Shown here in pieces: positions 1-9,512 of a stretch of DNA of 36,668 nucleotides (the first letter of the stretch is position 1; each line of letters opens with the position of its first letter). Source of the DNA: Chara braunii (taxonomy: Eukaryota; Streptophyta; Charophyceae; Charales; Characeae); assembly GCA_003427395.1 (NCBI GenBank), contig BFEA01000035.1, forward strand, positions 1 to 36,668, written 5' to 3'. The translations under genes were made by a program, and so were the position numbers. The notes beneath the pieces are model-generated. The model ran no database searches, was not told the origin of the DNA, and saw only the letters and a list, made by a program, of their open reading frames with translations.

Positions 1-105
1 GCATGGTATCCAGGGTGATCCGGAGAGAGAGAGAGATGGAGAGAGATGTGCGATACAAGATTGGGTGCATCGAGACACACGAAGTGAAAGTGAAAGAGAG
101 AGAGA

Positions 106-155
<50 letters not shown>

Positions 156-262
156 TAGGCTAGTTAGCTGTTAGTGGCCATGCGCCATAGCCATAGACAG
201 TTAATGAGTGTGTATGTGTGTGTGCAGTGGTTGGCGTGCATGGTATCCAGGGTGATCCGGAG
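1..262. repeat. Duplicated 25-bp block flanking GA-rich sequence
   Basis: The first 25 bases (beginning GCATGGTATCCAGGGTGATC) recur exactly at 238-262, giving a 237-bp direct spacing with GA microsatellite between them. The block contains TGGTATCCAGGG, which resembles the initiator-Met tRNA primer site TGGTATCAGAGC and at 238 is preceded by TGCA, as at an LTR end. This may be the tail of an old LTR and its primer site, tandemly duplicated, but no coding region confirms that. Confidence 0.45.
95..152. repeat. (GA)n microsatellite
   Basis: Almost pure GA dinucleotides with one GG interruption near 108-110. Confidence 0.95.
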
Positions 263-483
263 TCGAGTTGCGTGTGAACTCTGAGTCGAACGTGTAAGTG
301 TGGGCGCCCAGCGCCATAGTCAACTGAAGTAAACTTGGATTTGAGTTGAGTTGCAAGCTACCATATCTCCGAGTTTGAGTTGGGTGCACAGCGCCAAGTT
401 ATTCTCATCTGTTGCATGCATGTTTGAGTGTGAATTTGCAAGACTGATTTCATTATTAAGGAAATTTCGGAAAAGGGGGCCTA
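263..483. other. Unassigned sequence with GGGCGC/GCGCC motifs
   Basis: No coding frame recognised. Two short motifs (near 301-315 and 379-395) of the form GGGYGCnnAGCGCCA also occur in the LTRs of R1 and R3, so this may be a relic of a related LTR. The LINE remnant begins at about 484. Confidence 0.25.
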
Positions 484-745
484 GGAAGTGCCAACTCGCC
501 AGCCAGAACTTTGGATAATCTGTCTCTTCCTGGTGTTTTATTGGGCTTCATGTCTTTGAGGGCTTTGTGTAACTCTTCTAGAGTGATGGGTTCCACCAAT
601 AGGGTAGCTGTCTACTTTGACAGGGTGCGGTCCAGATGCATCAAAAATGTATTTTTCGCTCTTGTGACTTCGTGGTCTTCCTTCAGGGGTTTTACTGGTG
701 TATACATCTTTCATGATCTTTGTAGAAGTTGGCTGCCATATTGAT
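484..745 (-). pseudogene. LINE ORF2 remnant: N-terminal reverse transcriptase
   Basis: Read on the minus strand, 484-606 encodes a peptide with ITLEELHKALKDMKPNKTPG followed by RDRL. This matches the first conserved block of LINE reverse transcriptases (pattern LT..EL..ALK.MK..K.PG.DGL). Upstream on the same strand is a short AANFYKD-type segment, which in LINEs joins the endonuclease-RT linker to RT. Frameshifts and stops are present and nothing downstream (catalytic YADD block) is visible, so the RT is truncated at about 484. The upstream part of the same LINE continues at 968, on the far side of a foldback element. Family assignment is by motif recognition only. Confidence 0.7.
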
Positions 746-967
746 TACCTTCTTCCCCTGAACATAACACATACGAGTCGTATTCGAGTTTTCAAAAAAA
801 TCAAAAAATTCAGAAATTTCAAAAATTTCAAAAAGAACGCAAAGATGTTGTATTCAAAAGTTAGGGTTATTCGAATAGAACGCATATGTGTTGTATTCAA
901 ATAGAACGCACCCTATGCGCTGTATTTGTTTACAACGCATATGCGTTATGTCCGGAGGAAGAAGGTA
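746..967. mobile_element. Foldback/MITE-like element A inserted in LINE
   Basis: The left end reads TACCTTCTTCC..TGAACATAACACATA and the right end is its near-reverse complement, TATGCGTTATGT..GGAAGAAGGTA, giving terminal inverted repeats of about 28 bp. The interior (222 bp in all) is AT-rich and has several AACGCATATGCGTT-like words but no ORF. It precisely interrupts the LINE frame: minus-strand LINE codons ending ..ETTQ lie right of it and INMAANFYK lies left. Removing the element plus one TA restores an uninterrupted frame. That gives an in-window filled/empty comparison and a TA target duplication, typical of Tc1/mariner-type MITEs. No transposase is encoded here. Confidence 0.7.
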
Positions 968-1805
968 GTTGGGTGGTTTCTAAGGTGGGGCTGCCATCTG
1001 CGTCTAAGAGGCTTTCTATCTTGGAGTTCGTAGAGTTGGATTTGATTCTTTGGAAGAAGTATCTGGTCATTTTTGTGTTCAGTTCCCAATCTCTTACTCT
1101 AGCCTTTAGTTGGAGGCTTCTGAGTTTCAATTTGTCCACTGTTAATTCTTCTTTTGACTTGGAACTATATTCCAAGTTGGAATATAGTTCTCCGAAGAAA
1201 GCCGAACTGGTATTATGCTGAAGGTTGATCTCTGCCATCTCTATTGCATTTTTCAGCATCTTTCCCCTTTCCTTCCTTTGCCAGGCCAGTATCCTTGACA
1301 CTTGTGCAACTTTTACACTGATGTCTTTAAGGATCTTTGGGAAAATGGTGAATATGTCCTCCCCTTCCGACATTTGAAGGGCTTGGGATAGTATACTAGT
1401 TAATTCCGATTGGAAGGCTTGGCTGCTTAGGAGGGTGTTGTTGAACCGGTAAAAGCTCTTTCCCAAGTATCCTGTTTTTGTGAAGAGACAGTGTGATGGG
1501 CTCGTGGTCAAGACCGCTGTGGTAGGTTGATCTATCTAGTCCACAGTCTTGTATGGTACCTATCAGGGATTATGAGATGAGGAAGAAGTCTATTCTAGAA
1601 AATGAGGTTCTGTTATGGGTGGTTTTCCTAGCGCAGGAGAACTGCTTCTTATCAGGATATAATCATATCAGAGTTGGAATGGGTCTGATAGATTCTTTCT
1701 AGTGATGGAATCTGTTAGTTCTACGCTGTTTGATTGTTCGGATGGACCTGCAAAATTAGAGCTTTTTTCCAAAGAAAGGTCTGCAGTATCCCATAAGGAC
1801 AACGT
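968..1805 (-). pseudogene. LINE ORF2 remnant: C-terminal endonuclease half and linker
   Basis: The minus strand contains VVLMGD (1784-1804, the GDFN-type block of apurinic-like endonucleases), SRIDFFLIS near 1590 and LDHEPITL near 1500 (the SDH.PI block with S changed to L). These are followed by the open stretch 930-1511 with GKSFYRFNNTLLSSQAFQSE and DWELNTKMTRYFFQRIKSN, the linker between endonuclease and RT of L1-type LINEs. Stops and frameshifts split it, so it is inactive. The N-terminal half of the endonuclease is missing here and a matching half lies at 12157-12330. An 11-bp near-duplication at both break points indicates one LINE copy split by later insertions. Confidence 0.72.
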
Positions 1806-1912
1806 CGTCTTCCCCCGAACACAACGCACCCTCATTTTGAATGTATCCGGCCGGAAACACACCTTGTATACGTTCATTTTCAGGGTGCGTTATGTTCGGG
1901 GGAAGACGGTAG
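1806..1912. mobile_element. Foldback/MITE-like element B
   Basis: The left arm CGTCTTCCCCCGAAC.CAACGCACCCT (from 1806) and right arm AGGGTGCGTTATGTTCGGGGGAAGACGGTAG (to 1912) are near-perfect reverse complements around a ~45-bp centre. The outer CTAC of the family terminus CTACCGTCTTC is lost on the left. A further TTAGGGGAAGGACGGTAG terminus lies at 1924-1941, suggesting a second degraded end. It sits at the 5' edge of retroposon X, so whether it is part of X or was inserted into it is unresolved. Confidence 0.55.
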
Positions 1913-2604
1913 CCTTGGGTAAGTTAGGGGAAGGACGGTAGGATGTGTTCGTGGGCGCCAGCTTGCCTTGCCTAGGAACTCCTGCTGGGTAGACTCTCTG
2001 ATATTGGGCCTGTAGAAAAAGATTGCATGAGCCTGGCGTCCGAAGTTCCCGTACGGCAAGGATCGTCCACTTCCGCTTCCACTAGGGCTGGGGGGCAGCT
2101 GTCTGGTCCAAGCTGCACTCGATATTGGTAGGGTGATGGTCCTGGGCACTCCTTGCAACTCATTTTAGGCATCTTTGATGTTGTTATATTCATGGACCTG
2201 CGGTTTTTCGATGCCAGAACGAAGCTGGCCAGTGCTGGTGGGTTGCCCTGGTAACCTGTTGATAGCAGGAGCGTGAGGACTGGTAGAGAGATCTGGGGAT
2301 GCCTTGGGCCAGGCATTCCAAGGAAAAACCAAGGGTTGCTGTCGGGACGACGCTGGCCGGAGCTGGGGTGAGTCGTGTTGCCCTGTAACCTAGCAGGGTG
2401 GGGGCATGGGGCCTGGGAGAGCTCGGCAGGGAATTTGACAGTGTTAGAGAATTTTAGAGTGTTTTGTCGGGGAGTCCAGGGGTTCTGAGCATTCGAAGGA
2501 CTGTTGTGGTCATTGCTGCTTGAGTAGCCTAGCAATAGGTTAATAGTTATCCACGTTTTTCCTAAATCTTCCTGAACGTTTTTCATAGTTTTCGGATTGT
2601 TCTT

Positions 2605-2750
2605 AGCCGAAGCCAGGTAATGGCCCGGGTACTTCAAATCATTTGTATATTCTTCATGGGACGCTGGGCCCGGTTCCCAGCACGTGTTGCTCCCCACGAA
2701 TAGATTGGAGCATTTGTCCCAAAAAAAAAAAAGAAAAAAAAAAAAAAGAG
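2605..2750 (+). repeat. Retroposon 3'-end repeat, copy 1, with poly(A)
   Basis: AGCCGAAGCCAGGTAATGGC ... CCCCACGAATAGATTGGAGCA then a pure A-rich run (2721-2749). A second copy at 35334-35476 has the same blocks in the same order and is also followed by an A-rich run. This is the signature of a shared 3' end of a reverse-transcribed element. Confidence 0.6.
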
Positions 2751-2954
2751 TGCTAGCCACACTGAGGTAAGATAGTAGGGATAGGGGGTGTGCTGGGAGA
2801 ATGAACCTGGGGAAGGGTAGGGAAGGTGGCCTATCCTGTCAGGACAACCATCGGCTGCTGCTGCCAGCGATCACCCTGGGTCTGGTCCTTGGCCTCTACA
2901 ACACCCTGGGCTTAAAAAAAAACACAAAAAGAAAAAAAGAAAAAGAAAAGAAAC

Positions 2955-4061
2955 TGCAAGGAATATGAGTGTGAGCGATAAACATAAAACCAAGTCGCAA
3001 AATCACACAGCTGACCAAGTAGTCGTGTCCCAAGCAGAGAGTACAAATGCACCGAGAAAACCATCCATATAGAGCAATACAATGAAGTCATGAGCCAATG
3101 TTCAAGCCCGTAGGCCACACCAACACACTATCCAAAGTCGCTCTGCTCTGTCTGGCGTTCAGCGCCCAGCCTACTATACCAGACTATCCTACCTACAGCT
3201 GGTTCACGCAACAGGATCACTTCGACTCACGAAGACCAATGTACATGACTGCCAACACCATCGCCAACCTCAGTTCATGTACCAGGTACGTATCTGTCAC
3301 CCTCAATCAGACCTTGATTACCCCACACAGCGCCTCCTTCACTGAAGACCACCTGATCATATGCTGTATACCCCCCTGGAGCCCAGCAGCCCGGCTATGG
3401 CTGCCTGCGCCCTGCTGCCCTGCAGCGCCCCACTTCACCTCTCGCGCCCTGTCAGCGCCTTTGGCAGCAGCGCAGCATCAAGCGAGAGCGCAGCAGCACT
3501 TCCGCATTGCCAGCACTGGGCAGAATGCCTGGCCTGGGCTGCGTCTTTCCTTTTGTGGAAGTGGCAGCCTCCTGGATGCTGCGTGTGGCCTGGCTGGAAG
3601 CTTCCAGTAGCTTCCGGTTGGGTCCCAGACCCTGCGCCCAGGCCCGAGACTACAGTTGAGGAGGGCCTGGGCCCTTTGCAGCTAGGCACGACCTGAGTCT
3701 CCAGACTTAAGCTGCTTGCTGCATCTGTGCAGGGCTCCCAGGCAGGTGCGTTGGCACTACTGCTTTTGCCAAGGCCGAAGGCCTGCTTCCCAATGTATCG
3801 GCCCTGCTTTGTGTATGTGTGCCCAGGCGCAACTGTCAAGGCCTGGGCCAACTGTATGACCCGGCAATGTGAGGCTCACTCGTCTTCCCAACCAACTGGC
3901 ATGCTGCGAGAGCCTGAATACCCACATATGGAAATGTAGAATTTTGCCTTTGACGAATATTCAGGCCCGCCTTCACTTAGGGCGGGCACTTGGCTTGCTG
4001 GGGGCCTTAGCCCAGAACAATGTGATGTCTGATAGGGCCCCTTGAGGGCTTGTTCCTCACA
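2955..4061 (-). repeat. R1 3' LTR
   Basis: On the minus strand it starts TGTGAGGAAC at 4061 and ends CCTTGCA at 2955, matching 11039-12140. A hairpin (GCCCGCC, 9-nt loop, GGCGGGC) lies at 3965-3987. The plus-strand frames inside (for example 3098-3610) are antisense to the element and are broken relative to the other LTR, so they are not called as genes. Confidence 0.93.
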
Positions 4062-4074
4062 TTCCATCCCCCTT
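4062..4074 (-). promoter_or_regulatory. R1 polypurine tract
   Basis: The minus strand reads AAGGGGGATGGAA immediately before the LTR start TGTGAGG. This is the expected position and composition of the plus-strand DNA primer of LTR retrotransposons. Confidence 0.85.
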
Positions 4075-4099
4075 AGCTTCGAAAGTCCGCTGAGATGCT

Positions 4100-5428
4100 T
4101 CATGCTGGTGCCTTCCCCTTCAGTTTCTTCTCATAATCTGCCATGATCTGAGGAACTGTCTTGACAAGTTCCTCCCTTGAAATCCATCGATCTTCCTTCG
4201 CATCTGTATGATGCCTGAAATGTACTATGTATTCCCTCGCAGGTTTGGGAGGTCTTCCCCTGCCAGGTGCCTTGGGAACAGGCGTGTCTCTGTGATCCAG
4301 GATATCGTCGACGTCCACGTGGCCATCCATGGTTGGGGGCAGCATAGATCTCCGTGATGGGAACTGTGCTGTCTCAATGAAAGGTGCAAGCTTGGAGGCG
4401 TGAAAAACAGGGTAAGTGCGTAAGTGACCAGGGATACGAATGACGTACGAGGGACCATCCAAATCATTCCCCACAATGTCCAGGACTTCCCAGGGACAGA
4501 AATACTGAGGCATTAGTTTCCTAGAGATGCCAAACTCCTGTCCCAACTCACTAGCCTTGACCCAGACGCATTCCCCTACCTGAAATGTGGACTGTCGGCG
4601 ACGCTTGTTCTCAAAAGCAATCATGACTTCCTGAGATTTCTTGACGCGTTCGACAGTCTGCTGCAACAGTTTCCCATACTGGACACCAAATTCAATGGTT
4701 CCAGGAGTTGCAGCAGTTCGGTTTTCAGGCAGGAGGAAGTCTAGAGCAGATCTAGGCCTCCACCCCAGATGCAGTTGATTAGGACTGACGCCAGTGGTGT
4801 TGTGTACAGCGTTATTGTACAGGCTGGCGATGAGAGGTAATTTCTCATCCCAATCATCCTGGCTGTGCTTGATGTAATGCCTCACCAGATGCTGCACCAC
4901 TCGGCTCATCTGTTCAGCCTGCCCATTTGCTTCGGGATGATTCCCAGAAGTCATCTGAAGTTGGCTGCCCATCTGTTCAGCGGCCTTCTTCCACATCTCG
5001 CTTGTGAAACTTACATCTCTGTCACTGACATTCGTTTTTGGAAGTCCAAAGTCACGTACCCAGTTGCCCATGAACAACTTGATGACGTGTTCAGTCCTGG
5101 CAGTTTCTGGCATTGCGATTAGTCTAGCGTACTTAGTGAACCTATCCACTATGATGAAGATGTGCCTCTTGCCATTCTTGCTGGTCACGAGAGTATCCAT
5201 GAACTCCATGGAGATACTCTGCCCTGGGCCAGCAGGAATGGGTAGAGGCTCGAGTAACCCAAGTGGAGCTTGAGTCCGCGGCTTGTCCCGCTGACAGACC
5301 TGACAGGTCTGTATGTACTTCTTTGCATCGTCCAACATGCTAGGCCACCAAAATCGTTGTACTAAGTTAGCAATAGTCTTCTTATAGCCGAAATGTCCCG
5401 TTGCGTCGTGGCATTCTCCTAAAAACAA
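4100..5428 (-). pseudogene. R1 pol: integrase with C-terminal chromodomain
   Basis: Open for 442 codons. The zinc-binding HHCC region is at the N-terminus (CHDATGHFGY ... TCQVCQRDK, residues about 6-49). The catalytic core has IIVDRFTKYA, VSDRDVSFTSEMW and NHPEANGQAE. The second Asp and the Glu of the DDE triad are present, but the first triad position reads SMEFMD where R3 and the family have D (SMDFMD). The region FHASKLAPF follows, then a chromodomain (about residues 370-435: VDDILDHR ... EYIVHFRHH ... DRWISREEL) that is expected to direct integration to modified chromatin. Inside the chromodomain, at 4241-4264, sits GRGRPPKP, an AT-hook-like peptide. Frameshifts near 5430 and 5520 detach this frame from RNase H. 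Confidence 0.9.
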
Positions 5429-5495
5429 ACTACGCTAGATGGAACAACTGATCTCTTAAACCCTGCCTTCTCAAGGAAGAGCAACCCATCCACCA

Positions 5496-6590
5496 TCACA
5501 AACTCATCAGTGGTGGCCTTGTCTTTAGCCTGATGTCCATCGTGATGGGATCTTCCTTGTAGGCTTCCTCCATAGATCGAGTCACGTCCTCAGATAGGTC
5601 AAACTCAGAAATCAGCGCACCCAGGTAATCTTCCCTTCTAGACAACGCATTTGGAACCTTGTTGTACTCTCCCTTCACATAGTCTAGTTTGAAGTCATAC
5701 TGATCTATGACTTCAATCCAACGTTTGAGTACATCGGAGAGAACCGGTTGTGTCTTGATCCACTTGAGGGTCTGGTGGTCAGTTCTCAAATAGAAGAACC
5801 TTCCTAACAGATAGTGCCTCCAGTGGACAAGTGCCTTGTAGAGAGCGTAGAGTTCCCTCTCGTAGGTGGACTTTGCCAACTTCTTTGATGACATCTTTTT
5901 GCTTATGTACTCGACCGGTTTCAACTTTTTCCCGTCCTGCTGAGTCAGCACTACGCCAATGTCGTATTGGCTTGCATCAGTGGTTACAACAAATGGTCTT
6001 TGCAGGTCGGGTACCATGAGAACCTCATGGTGTGCGAGAGCATGCTTCAAACGTTTGAAAGTTGCCTCACACTCGTCGGTCCAGTCCCATGGTGTGTCAA
6101 GTCGAGTTAGATCAGTCAAGGGAGATTGGATCGTGCTATAGTTCTTCACGAAGTTGCGATAATAACCACACATTCCCAAGAATGATCTAACCTCAGTCAC
6201 AGACAGGGTTCGTGGCGAGTCCCCAATGCTAGCCACCTTCGCATCTTCGGGCCTAATCCCGTCCGCGGATACTTCATGACCCAAGTACAAGATTCGAGCG
6301 CGACCGAACTCGCATTTCTCTGCGTTTATCTTATACTTATGTTGCCGAAGGAGTGAAAGTACTTTGTATACATGCTGAGCATGCTCCTCGAAAGTTCTAC
6401 TAAAGATAAGTATATCGTCGAGGTACACGACAACGAACTTATCTAAGTATTCATGGAAGATCCTATTCATGACGTGCTGGAATGTACCTAGCGCATTGCA
6501 AAGGCCAAAAGGCATCACCACAAACTCATACAGACCGTACCTGGTCTGAAATGCGGTTTTGTGTTGGTCCTCTGGTCTTATGGCAATCTG
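5496..6590 (-). pseudogene. R1 pol: C-terminal reverse transcriptase and RNase H
   Basis: Continues in the same frame after the TAG at 6591-6593. RT palm motifs are [17 protein letters not shown] and the catalytic [11 protein letters not shown], then EKCEFG, YLGHEVS and the connection SFLGMCGYYRNFVKNYS. RNase H follows: TTDASQYDIGVVL, STYERELYALYKAL, TDHQTLKWI. Its last catalytic block reads PNALSR where the family has DALSR, so one metal-binding Asp is Asn. The frame closes at 5496 after a frameshift near 5520. Confidence 0.92.
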
Positions 6591-7757
6591 CTAATAGCCG
6601 GATTTTAAGTCTATCTTTGTATCGTACTTACATCCCTGCACCCTATCCAATAGGTCGTCGATGTGTGGTAGAGGCTTTGCGTTCTTAACAGTGATAGCAT
6701 TGAGGCCTCTATAATCAATGCATATCCTTAGTGTTCCTCCTTTCTTTGGAACAAAAAGAACTGATGAGCCAAAGGGGGAAGTGCTAGGCCGTATCCAACC
6801 CTTTTCTGTGAGCTCTTTCAGTTGCCGACGAAGCTCGTCCAACTCGGCTGGAGCCATCCTATAGATTCTCCCTTTAGGTGTCTTGCTACCTGGGATGATC
6901 TCTATGGCATGGACAACCTCCCTATCTACGACTCCTGACGGCTCCTCAAACAGATCAAGGTACTTAGCGACGACGATGGTCTCTATCTCTCGGGGTGTTT
7001 TAACGGCCTCCCCTTTTGCAGAGACATAGACTAAGTACATTCCTTCCTCTTGGTTCTGTTTATAATAATTATAGAAAGCTAATGCGCATAAGCACCCATA
7101 GAAGTCTATGAACCTACTGGCTTTATACTTGGCCAGTCTAACGGTCCTCCCATTAGGCAACTCGTGCTTCAACACCTTCTTGTCCCAGTCGAACTGGGGC
7201 TTGGCAACCTCGAGGTAGTACATGCCCAATAACATGTCAAAGGGCAACTCGTCGCTCACCAGGAATGATATCTTATGGTTTATCACTCCTCCTGGGTAGG
7301 ACAAGGTGCAGACTACATCTTTAACGTAGTCCTCCACCATCATGCGCTCTTTGTTGGCCAAAGTAGATGCTACCGGTCTACTAAGGCGCTGCACCCGGTC
7401 TTTTAGGCACAGTCTGTCAACGCAGTTGCGACTTATGAAGTTTCGCGTGGAGCCAATGTCTACGAAGGCCCCGCACTTGCGACCACCCACACCAACTTCC
7501 ACAATGAAGTGCTCCCCTCTAGGACCTCTACTCAGTGCCACCCAGGACTCACGAGGGTCCCTTGCCGACCACTCACCTTGAAGGTCCTCTAAGGCTTCAG
7601 ACACATCCAACATACAAAGTATAGTTGGGTCCGGATGTGTCTGCGTGGTGACTAAGGAGTCAATAGCTTCGACCAACTCTTGAAATGGGGAGGGTACATC
7701 ACCCGCTTCAACGAGAGTAGAAGCAGCTACATCTTCTACCGGCGCTAAGTGTTTCAT
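6591..7757 (-). pseudogene. R1 pol: protease and N-terminal reverse transcriptase
   Basis: Begins with ATG at 7757, which overlaps the gag stop as ATGA (7757-7754). Residues about 100-200 are the aspartic protease: [13 protein letters not shown], hydrophobic spacer and DMLLGMYYL (the conserved flap-distal helix region). The active site reads D-I-G (7452-7460) instead of D-S/T-G, and R3 has the same residues with different codons. RT begins near residue 290: [30 protein letters not shown] and TKIDLKSGY. The TAG at 6591-6593 replaces the His codon present in R3 (GYHQI). This single in-frame stop separates it from the rest of RT. Confidence 0.9.
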
Positions 7758-9512
7758 GAGCTGGAGCTCGTAGAGGCCCCAGACTGAGAAGGAGAAAACC
7801 CACCCTTAGGGGGGATATTCTGCGAGACCTTCGGGTTCTTGCATTTAAACTGTGTATGGTCGTACTCGCCACAGTTTATGCAAGCACCTCGCGACCAATG
7901 ATCTCGCCACACTTCCTGATCCAAGCCTGCTCTAACCCAAGCAGTTATCTTGTTTGGGTTAGCGGCCTGCCCCTGACTCCTTTGCTGACCACCCTTGCCG
8001 CGGCCTGCTGCCTTAGTCTTAACTACTGCGACGAGGTTGCTACCCTCAGCAATCTCCTCGCCGTCTAACTCTGCACCCTCCACAAGTTTAGAAACATCAT
8101 CGATTTCAGTTTGATTCCCTTCGGAATCAACCATCATCAATCGATTACCCTTCTTCTTCCATTCTTGTTGAGACTTCTTCTTTCTCCCGTCCATAGAAGG
8201 GGTTTGAGCACTACCCAGCGTAGCCTCTAAGTCTAGGGCCTTCTTGCTGAATGTCTCAAAAGTGTGACACTCTCTACGAGCCTCACTGGCTAATAAGTTC
8301 TTGATGTCTGTGGGAAGACATCTCAAGAACGTGGTCAACAAGACCTGTGGATTGTACTCCACTCCTGTGACAACGATCAGGCGCTCTACGGTTGTGGGAA
8401 GCTCTCACACTGACTTGTACTTTATAGCATCAAGCTTTAAAAGCCCATCACTGGCAACCTATGCCTGCTGAGGGTTGTGCCATCGAGCCTCCAGTAAGTC
8501 CATAAAGCTCTCCAGAGTGTGGGTCTGTGCCCAGTCACCCATGTTCCTGCCGAACCCCTTTAAAGCTACCAATCCATTTAGCCAGCGAGCTGCTGAACCC
8601 TCTAAATAGGATGCAGCAGTAATCACTTAATCCTCTACCAATGTCCTCTTTGCCCTCACCCACACTGGCACCGTTCTCAACCACGTGTCAAGAGCCTCAT
8701 CCTTCTTGTCTCCTGAGAAGGTTGGAGGTGGTTTCACGGAAGTCTTGGGATACCAAGGAAATTGTTGTCCCGCTGGCGAGACAGGTGGCAACTGTGGTGT
8801 AGCACCAGTTGTTGGACCGGAAGATGAAGAAAACAGTCTGAGATAGAGTTGTTGCTGATGTACCACTTGGTGGTGGTCCGGACTGAGCGGCATAGGGGCC
8901 TGTCGTCGCTGAGAGTGGCAGCGACGTCAAGACTGCTGGCCTGATTCCTGGCTTGTGCATGGCATTCAGGATCTGGTCCAAGGTGTCCTGGATTGTATCC
9001 AGTTTACTGTCCATGTATGCATGCATGAATAAGATGCTTGCCTTAAGAATCTTTTCATTATTTCTAAGGGTTGAGTCATTTAACCCCTCTAATGCAGCCT
9101 TGTCTGCCTCCCTACCCTCTAGTCTGACACTTCTGTCTCTAATCTCTTTCTCTCTCTTAGTAGCCTGTATGAGTTCCTCCTCTAGCCTTAAGCGAATCCT
9201 CTCTACTTGCTGGAGTTCCATCTGCTCCCGGGTGCGTGGAGGTGGCGAGCTGAACTACGAACCCGCCATGTGACTAGTGCCAACTCCTGACGTACTGGAG
9301 ACGGACTGTGAACTGGTCGAGTTTGGTGGCATACCCAAACTCTGACCAGTAGCAGAAGTGGCTGAAGAGGTAGCCATTGCTACCGCACTAGCTGCTGCTG
9401 CTGCTAACGCTCGTTCAGCCACCGTTGCTACCTGTCTCGCGGTCTCTAGATTGCGGGTTCTTGTCTCGGCCCTAAGCCTTCTCTCGTCTCCTCGTAGTAG
9501 AACCTGGAACAC
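7754..9512 (-). pseudogene. R1 gag: capsid and CCHC nucleocapsid
   Basis: Three open stretches (9255-9512, 8697-9221, 8627-8893) lead into the C-terminal stretch 7754-8362. Conserved landmarks shared with R3 are PPTFSGDKKDEALDTWLRTV and AARWLNGLV, a DGRKKK basic patch, and the zinc knuckle CINCGEYDHTQFKC (CX2CX4HX4C) near the end. A frameshift lies near 8890 and in-frame stops lie near 8628, at 8459-8461 and near 8405. The N-terminal part is rich in charged coiled-coil-like heptads (MELQQVERIRLRLEEELIQA). No upstream ATG is evident for the first stretch. The gag stop TGA overlaps the pol ATG. Confidence 0.85.

Larger units (their letters stand above)
1806..2954 (+). mobile_element. Non-coding retroposon 'X' with A-rich 3' tail, inserted into LINE
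   Basis: X lies between AAGGACAACGT (1795-1805) and AAGGATTACGT (12157-12167), an 11-bp target duplication with two mismatches. Both flanks belong to the LINE endonuclease frame. On the plus strand X ends in a ~55-bp A-rich tail (2914-2954 continuing at 12141-12156). It holds another A-rich run at 2721-2749 preceded by a dispersed 3'-end repeat, so X may be two stacked retroposons. No plus-strand ORF was recognised. A 262-codon frame on the minus strand (1972-2760) is antisense to the tail and probably fortuitous. Confidence 0.5.

Noticed and set aside
1972-2760. 262-codon minus-strand ORF
   Set aside because: It starts in a poly(A/T) run that is the tail of a plus-strand retroposon and shows no recognisable domain. 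Best read as an antisense artefact of a non-coding element.
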